A stretch of DNA of 12,167 nt, from the NCBI GenBank assembly GCA_900552465.1, contig URZO01000118.1, positions 1-12,167 on the forward strand. Direction: 5' to 3'. The notes below the pieces were generated by a model. The model was not told the DNA's origin and searched no databases. It was given only the letters and a program-made list of their open reading frames with translations. This document shows positions 8,919 through 12,167 of this stretch, piece by piece (the first letter of the stretch is position 1; the number at the start of each line of letters is the position of its first letter). The position numbers were made by a program, and so were the translations under genes. The stretch comes from an uncultured Parabacteroides sp. Its GTDB lineage: Bacteria > Bacteroidota > Bacteroidia > Bacteroidales > Tannerellaceae.

Positions 8919-8955
8919 GGGCAAATATAAGTTGGCGCTTATATTTGCCCTTTTT
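8919..8955 (+). terminator. Intrinsic terminator-like hairpin 2 (plus direction)
   Basis: The perfect 13-bp stem GGGCAAATATAAG (8919-8931) / CTTATATTTGCCC (8938-8950) has loop TTGGCG (8932-8937), the same loop as hairpin 1. It is followed by five Ts (8951-8955). It would act as a back-up terminator for plus-strand transcripts and keep them from entering fecR. Each arm ending also contains TATATTTG, a -7-like sequence, but no -33 element stands at the right distance on either strand. Confidence 0.6.
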
Positions 8956-9018
8956 ATGCCAGATTTAAGATTTCACCATACGCACTCCTTTCTTTTTTAA
9001 TTAATAAACTTTTATCGA

Positions 9019-9954
9019 TTATTTCAACCAAACATCTATCCGTTGGCGCGGATAAGAATAATCCAGTTGTTGTTTTGTGGTTACAAAAGACCAGGTTATC
9101 GGAGCAGCCACACCGAGATAATCCAAAATTTGTGTAATATTCTCCGATGAAAAAGTCGCTCTGAATTTATAATCTTTTGTTGTTTCCTTATGTAAAACAA
9201 TATCTACATTATATCGTCGGGATAGTTGCTTGACTACATCCTCCAAAGTAGCATTCCGGAAAACCAACCGACCCTCTTTCCAAGCTATTTTCTCATCAAT
9301 ATTTACCTTACTGACAATGAAACGCTTCTCCTTTTTATTATATACAACCTGTTCATTTGGGTTTAGAGCTACAATCTGAAATGAACCGGAAAAGATATCC
9401 ACTTTACCTGTTTCCAAAGTGGTTTCCATAACAGAATCGTCTTCATAAGCACTTATATTAAATTGAGTTCCATGAGCCTTTACCCGTATACCATTATATA
9501 AGGAAACATAAAACGGATGTTCTTTATCAGACTGTACCTCAAAATATCCCTCACCTCTCAATTGAACATTTCTGTCCTTTCCCGTAAAACGAGAAGGATA
9601 TCGAAGCGTACTGCCTGCATTCAACCAAACCAGGGAACTATCCGGTAATAAAATCCGAGTTACGATGCCAGGAGCAGACGATGCTTCCAGATAAGAAACC
9701 GCGTTAATCTGCCCCAATTGCCGGATATATAAATAAGATAGTACCCCTGTTGAAATCATAAGTGGCAGCAGCAAAACAGCTGCAATCCGTAGTGCATAAT
9801 AGGTAAAAGAATGGCCTTTACGGACAATCTCCAATCTCTTCCTATTCTTCAGATATGCAACTTGAACATCGAATGATTTATATTCGCATATATCTTCTTC
9901 TATCGCTTTAGCAATACGAATAGTTGTTTTTATGTCATCTGTATACTCAGTCAT
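9019..9954 (-). CDS. FecR-like anti-sigma factor (inner-membrane sigma regulator)
   Basis: The protein is 311 residues from the chosen ATG at 9954, which follows an AGAGGA-type ribosome site. An in-frame start 27 nt further upstream would add the odd leader MCLLLKEDK and is less likely. The layout is: cytoplasmic N-terminal region about 1-53 (sigma-binding), one transmembrane helix about 54-77 (IAAVLLLPLMISTGVLSYLYI), then a periplasmic FecR domain about 94-187 with the signature LPDSSLVWLNAGSTLRYP and LRGEGYFEV, and a C-terminal DUF4974-type domain about 227-295 (FRNATLEDVVKQLSRRYNVDI). Such proteins hold an ECF sigma factor inactive until a TonB-dependent transducer signals through its STN domain. 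It is transcribed toward susC, 169 nt upstream, and diverges from the sigma gene. No clear promoter of its own was found. Its 3' end contains a small hairpin with a TTGGCG loop. Confidence 0.93.
   Translation of the reverse strand: MTEYTDDIKTTIRIAKAIEEDICEYKSFDVQVAYLKNRKRLEIVRKGHSFTYYALRIAAVLLLPLMISTGVLSYLYIRQLGQINAVSYLEASSAPGIVTRILLPDSSLVWLNAGSTLRYPSRFTGKDRNVQLRGEGYFEVQSDKEHPFYVSLYNGIRVKAHGTQFNISAYEDDSVMETTLETGKVDIFSGSFQIVALNPNEQVVYNKKEKRFIVSKVNIDEKIAWKEGRLVFRNATLEDVVKQLSRRYNVDIVLHKETTKDYKFRATFSSENITQILDYLGVAAPITWSFVTTKQQLDYSYPRQRIDVWLK
9037..9054. repeat. Third hairpin with the same TTGGCG loop, in the fecR 3' end
   Basis: The perfect 6-bp stem TATCCG (9037-9042) / CGGATA (9049-9054) encloses TTGGCG (9043-9048). 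It lies within the last codons of the fecR-like gene and has no T-tract on either side. The stem sequence is unrelated to the two intergenic hairpins but the loop and its orientation are identical. The pattern is seen directly; a regulatory role is inference. Confidence 0.5.
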
Positions 9955-10027
9955 TTTATCCTCTTTTAGTAATAGACACACAAACAGAATAATTCCGACA
10001 CTCTTTTTTATCTTTTCTCATATTTTT

Positions 10028-10058
10028 TTTTCATCTTTCTTCAATTTTGCTACATTTG
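10028..10058 (+). promoter_or_regulatory. Bacteroides -33/-7 promoter of the ECF sigma gene
   Basis: TACATTTG at 10051-10058 fits TAnnTTTG exactly. The -33 position 19 nt upstream holds TTTT (10028-10031), three of four bases of TTTG, inside a long T-run. Transcription would start near 10062, giving a leader of about 30 nt before the ATG at 10095. This indicates housekeeping-sigma expression of the ECF gene. The rest of the 140-nt divergent gap (9955-10094) is T/A-rich, and I see no clear opposing promoter for fecR in it. Confidence 0.6.
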
Positions 10059-10094
10059 TCCATATTATTAGGGAAAGGAATATTTCGGATAAGT

Positions 10095-10682
10095 ATGAAA
10101 AATACTGATATACTTGATGTAGATCATCTGCTATGGCGTATATCCGTAAATGATGATGAAGCTGCATATCGTTCTTTGTTTGAACACTACTATGCAGCTC
10201 TTTGCCTATTTGCCAAACGTTACATCGAAGATAAAAATGTACGGGAAGATATTGTGCAAGATGTTTTTTTCAATATTTGGGAAAAGAGAAAATCCATAAC
10301 GACTAATATTTCTGCTCAAAATTATTTGATTACTTGCGTAAAAAACTTAAGCCTAAACCACCTTAGAAAACAAGGTTATGTACAAGATTATCATAATAGA
10401 ATCATCAAAATGGCTCCAATCTATTCGAATGGAGAAGAAGATATCTATACCTTGAATGAGTTGGAAGCATTATTGGAACAAACTTTGTCCAAATTGCCGC
10501 CGGAATATAGATTAGCTTTTGAATTGAGCCGGATAGAACAAAAAAGTATGGATGAAATAGCAGAGATAATGGGCGTTTCCGTTCGTACAGTCGAGCGCTA
10601 TCGGGATAAAGCGCTCGACATTCTGAAAAAAGAATTGAAAGATTATCTTCCACTCCTGTTATTTTTTAACTGTATCCCGTAA
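10095..10682 (+). CDS. ECF-type RNA polymerase sigma factor
   Basis: The protein is 195 residues from the ATG at 10095, the normal ECF length. A longer reading from a TTG at 10047 would overlap the promoter -7 box and is rejected. Region 2 spans about 23-90 (YRSLFEHYYAALCLFAKRY, then VREDIVQDVFFNIWEKR), which binds core polymerase and the -10 element. Region 4 spans about 126-180 (LPPEYRLAFELSR, then the helix-turn-helix SMDEIAEIMGVSVRTVERY) and contacts the -35 element. The type matches Bacteroidetes sigma factors paired with FecR proteins. It is divergent from the adjacent fecR and likely drives the susC operon. The C-terminus ends with a hydrophobic tail (YLPLLLFFNCIP), a common feature of these sigma factors. 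Confidence 0.94.
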   Translation: MKNTDILDVDHLLWRISVNDDEAAYRSLFEHYYAALCLFAKRYIEDKNVREDIVQDVFFNIWEKRKSITTNISAQNYLITCVKNLSLNHLRKQGYVQDYHNRIIKMAPIYSNGEEDIYTLNELEALLEQTLSKLPPEYRLAFELSRIEQKSMDEIAEIMGVSVRTVERYRDKALDILKKELKDYLPLLLFFNCIP

Positions 10683-10695
10683 TTTACAATAATCA

Positions 10696-10723
10696 TCGCC
10701 ATATACTTTCATATATATGGCGA
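10696..10723. terminator. Hairpin between convergent genes, likely bidirectional terminator
   Basis: The perfect 10-bp stem TCGCCATATA (10696-10705) / TATATGGCGA (10714-10723) has an 8-nt loop. It lies 13 nt after the sigma-factor stop and 16 nt beyond the stop of the convergent oxidoreductase gene. Neither side has a real T-tract, so it would be a weak intrinsic terminator or an RNA 3'-end stabiliser. Placement between convergent stops supports the call. Confidence 0.5.
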
Positions 10724-10739
10724 CAAAATATTCTCCCAG

Positions 10740-12167
10740 TTATTGTACAACCGGTTTATCTTTTAGAGTTCCTCCCTCATTATACCGCTGATTATTGGGT
10801 AACCCTTTCTTGTTTACTCCTTCTTTCATCAGTTCTTTCAAATCGTCCAGATGAGAACGGTATACACCACGGGGAGTTGTTCCGTATTTCTTACATAAAG
10901 AGGCAGCCATACCGACCACTTCCCCCATCATGCCGGTCGTACGCATCACCCGGACCGTACCAAGTGCCACATGAGTCACACTGATGTTACGGCCTGCCAT
11001 AAATAAGTTATCGACATTACGGGAATACAAACAACGATACGGAACCGGATACGGATGAATTAAAATATGTTTAGTCACCGCTTTAAACTCATTACCCGGA
11101 AAATGTTCACTGTTTTGCGGGTCCTGCCAGTGCAAATCGATACTCCAGGTTGTAGCGAAAGAGGCATCTTCATGGGTTACATTTTTCGTTATGTCATCTT
11201 CTTTCAGAATGTAATCACCCATTAAACGACGGGATTCACGTTTACCTGCCACATAGGCAACCCATCCAAGTTTACGATTTCTATATTGGTCATTCTCCTT
11301 CATCCGGTTCTTCAGATAACTCCAATTTGAATAAACGACCAGCATCCCATAATCTCTAATGCGCTCAAAATCGTTAATTTGATCGTAGTTCATACCTGTT
11401 TCCCAAGTCCATTCACCCATCATCACCTTCTCACAGTTTTTATCATTGAACTCCACTCCGTAACTGAAATCGGGAAACGGACTTGATTTTTTATTATCGA
11501 TTGAATACCATTGAACAGAAGACCCCATTGTCATTTTATCAGCTTTTTCCGGGGCTATGCTTTCACCAAACTCATCACGCCCTTCACGCCCCATCCGATA
11601 GTCGGCACCTGCCAAATAACCGACCGTTCCGTCTCCTGTACAATCGGAGAAGAGAGGAGCCTCGAATTTCAGTTCTTTACCATTCTCGATATGTTTAGCG
11701 GTCACAGATATGATTTTGTCACCATCTTTTGTCACCTTAATAGCCCGATAATTCAGAAATAACGTTACATTTTTCTCATTTGCCAGCCAATCCAACTTTT
11801 TCTGGTCCTCATAATATTCTGCGGGCTGTGCATTCCCTCCTTTTTCAGGACCAAATTCTTTCTGCAAACCACCAAGTTCCTTATAAGTTCCTTCTTCGAT
11901 ACGCCCTCCTAAATGCACCCGTATCTCCGAACTGTTATTTCCTCCGACAACCGGACGATCATTAATCAAAGCAACTTTGCATCCCAAACGAGCTGCAGAT
12001 ACAGCTGCACTCATGCCTGCAATACCGGCTCCAACAACCACCAAGTCATACTGCCCGGCAACCGGCAACTCATCCGGAAGCCCTAACGCTTTCCGGCGGA
12101 AGGCTTCCAGCTCCTTCATATCTGACGGCGGCACTTTTCCCTCTTCCGTCGTAAAATAGATCGCATC
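10740..12167 (-). CDS. FAD-dependent oxidoreductase, C-terminal 475 residues (5' end beyond right edge)
   Basis: The frame stays open from the stop at 10740 to the right edge (visible start DAIYFTTEEGK), so the true start lies outside; the GTG at 12134 is internal. After the linker VPPSDMKELEAFRRKALGL comes a Rossmann dinucleotide fold with GAGIAG at visible residues 46-51 (YDLVVVGAGIAGMSAAV). Next is the conserved VVGGNNSSEIRVHLGGRIEEGT segment, a DCTGDGTVGYLAGADYRMGRE motif and a C-terminal FAD-contact region FMAGRNISVTHVALGTVR with MGEVVGMAA. This is the PF12831-type FAD oxidoreductase family. The part before the Rossmann fold (DAIYF) is the end of the N-terminal domain that these secreted members carry, so a signal peptide is expected beyond the edge. 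The gene converges on the sigma gene and is not in the susC operon, but probably shares its substrate. The reaction is unknown. Confidence 0.88.
   Translation of the reverse strand, partial: DAIYFTTEEGKVPPSDMKELEAFRRKALGLPDELPVAGQYDLVVVGAGIAGMSAAVSAARLGCKVALINDRPVVGGNNSSEIRVHLGGRIEEGTYKELGGLQKEFGPEKGGNAQPAEYYEDQKKLDWLANEKNVTLFLNYRAIKVTKDGDKIISVTAKHIENGKELKFEAPLFSDCTGDGTVGYLAGADYRMGREGRDEFGESIAPEKADKMTMGSSVQWYSIDNKKSSPFPDFSYGVEFNDKNCEKVMMGEWTWETGMNYDQINDFERIRDYGMLVVYSNWSYLKNRMKENDQYRNRKLGWVAYVAGKRESRRLMGDYILKEDDITKNVTHEDASFATTWSIDLHWQDPQNSEHFPGNEFKAVTKHILIHPYPVPYRCLYSRNVDNLFMAGRNISVTHVALGTVRVMRTTGMMGEVVGMAASLCKKYGTTPRGVYRSHLDDLKELMKEGVNKKGLPNNQRYNEGGTLKDKPVVQ

Larger units (their letters stand above)
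8861..8955 (+). ncRNA. Putative cis-antisense small RNA to the susC leader
   Basis: A plus-strand promoter-like element (8826-8856), followed by two hairpin/T-tract terminators ending near 8912 and 8955, defines an RNA of roughly 50 or 95 nt. It would be perfectly complementary to the leader of the susC mRNA. Its start is estimated from the -7 box and is uncertain by a few bases. In Bacteroides fragilis a cis-encoded RNA (DonS) lies antisense near the susC homologue of the sigma/anti-sigma-controlled don locus and represses it, and similar RNAs accompany other such loci (from memory). The geometry here fits that class. It carries two hairpin loops of identical sequence TTGGCG, which could seed pairing with the CGCCAA loops of the sense leader. 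No expression evidence is available from sequence. Confidence 0.5.
8850..9018 (-). promoter_or_regulatory. fecR-susC intergenic region / susC leader
   Basis: This 169-nt non-coding gap should hold the sigma-dependent promoter and 5' leader of the susC operon. I could not identify a convincing promoter for the minus strand. It contains two perfect inverted repeats (8882-8905 and 8919-8950), so an RNA read from the minus strand would also fold into two hairpins, with CGCCAA loops. The repeats are followed by T-tracts only in the plus direction, so they would not be intrinsic terminators for the susC transcript. A tiny ATG-initiated frame of 4 codons at 8979-8965 follows an AGGAG-like sequence. 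No other coding potential is seen. Confidence 0.5.

Noticed and set aside
8922..8929. TATATTTG on the minus strand as -7 box of susC
   Set aside because: No TTTG-like -33 element at 19-20 nt upstream, and the operon is expected to use an ECF-type promoter.
8919..8950. Inverted repeat as a transposon end or MITE
   Set aside because: No transposase, target duplication or second copy is visible; loop identity with two other hairpins and T-tracts fit RNA structure better.
8965..8979. Four-codon minus-strand frame (MVKS) after AGGAG upstream of susC
   Set aside because: Too short to support as a leader peptide; such motifs arise by chance and Bacteroidetes rely little on Shine-Dalgarno pairing.
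9955..9981. Longer start for the fecR-like protein (MCLLLKEDK leader)
   Set aside because: The ATG at 9954 has a better ribosome site and gives the usual FecR N-terminus.
10047..10094. N-terminal extension of the sigma factor from a TTG at 10047
   Set aside because: It would overlap the TACATTTG -7 box and adds residues not typical of ECF factors; the ATG at 10095 gives normal length.
12120..12134. GTG at 12134 as start of the right-hand oxidoreductase
   Set aside because: The frame continues upstream to the edge with family-consistent residues (DAIYFTTEEGK), so this GTG is an internal valine.
1..12167. tRNA, rRNA, CRISPR array, insertion sequence or phage genes
   Set aside because: None seen: no regularly spaced repeats, no transposase or integrase motifs, no tRNA-like cloverleaf noticed.

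Overview
The window reads as a piece of a Bacteroidales chromosome (Bacteroides/Parabacteroides type). The signs are a SusC/SusD pair, a FecR anti-sigma factor with an ECF sigma factor, lipoproteins with Bacteroidetes-style signals, moderate to low GC, and -33/-7 promoters ending in TAnnTTTG. I cannot name the species.

Layout. Positions 1-8849 are one minus-strand gene train. Read 5'->3' it runs: SusC-like TonB-dependent transporter with an N-terminal STN signalling domain (8849-5535), SusD-like lipoprotein (5519-3846), secreted M14 zinc carboxypeptidase (3827-2652), an 825-residue lipoprotein of no known function with a duplicated C-terminal module (2596-119), and the first 37 codons of a secreted FAD-dependent oxidoreductase (111-1, running off the left edge). 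Gaps are 15, 18, 55 and 7 nt, so this is very probably an operon. Upstream is a FecR-like anti-sigma factor on the same strand (9954-9019) and, divergent from it, an ECF sigma factor (10095-10682, plus strand). A convergent hairpin (10696-10723) separates the sigma gene from a second FAD-dependent oxidoreductase (10740-12167, minus strand, 5' end missing). That gene appears to belong to the same family as the one at the left edge.

How it may work. Substrate binding at SusC/SusD would be passed by the STN domain to FecR, which would release the sigma factor to switch on the susC operon. No classical glycoside hydrolase or polysaccharide lyase is visible. The cargo is a peptidase, an orphan lipoprotein and flavin oxidoreductases, so the target may be a glycopeptide, glycoprotein or a glycoconjugate handled by redox chemistry. 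This is inference.

The most striking non-coding signal lies between fecR and susC. A plus-strand promoter-like element overlaps the susC start codon. It is followed by two perfect hairpins with T-tracts (8882-8912, 8919-8955), forming a plausible antisense small RNA to the susC leader. Both hairpins, and a third one inside the fecR 3' end (9037-9054), have unrelated stems but the same hexanucleotide loop TTGGCG. This loop begins with a YUNR-type motif known from antisense-RNA recognition loops.
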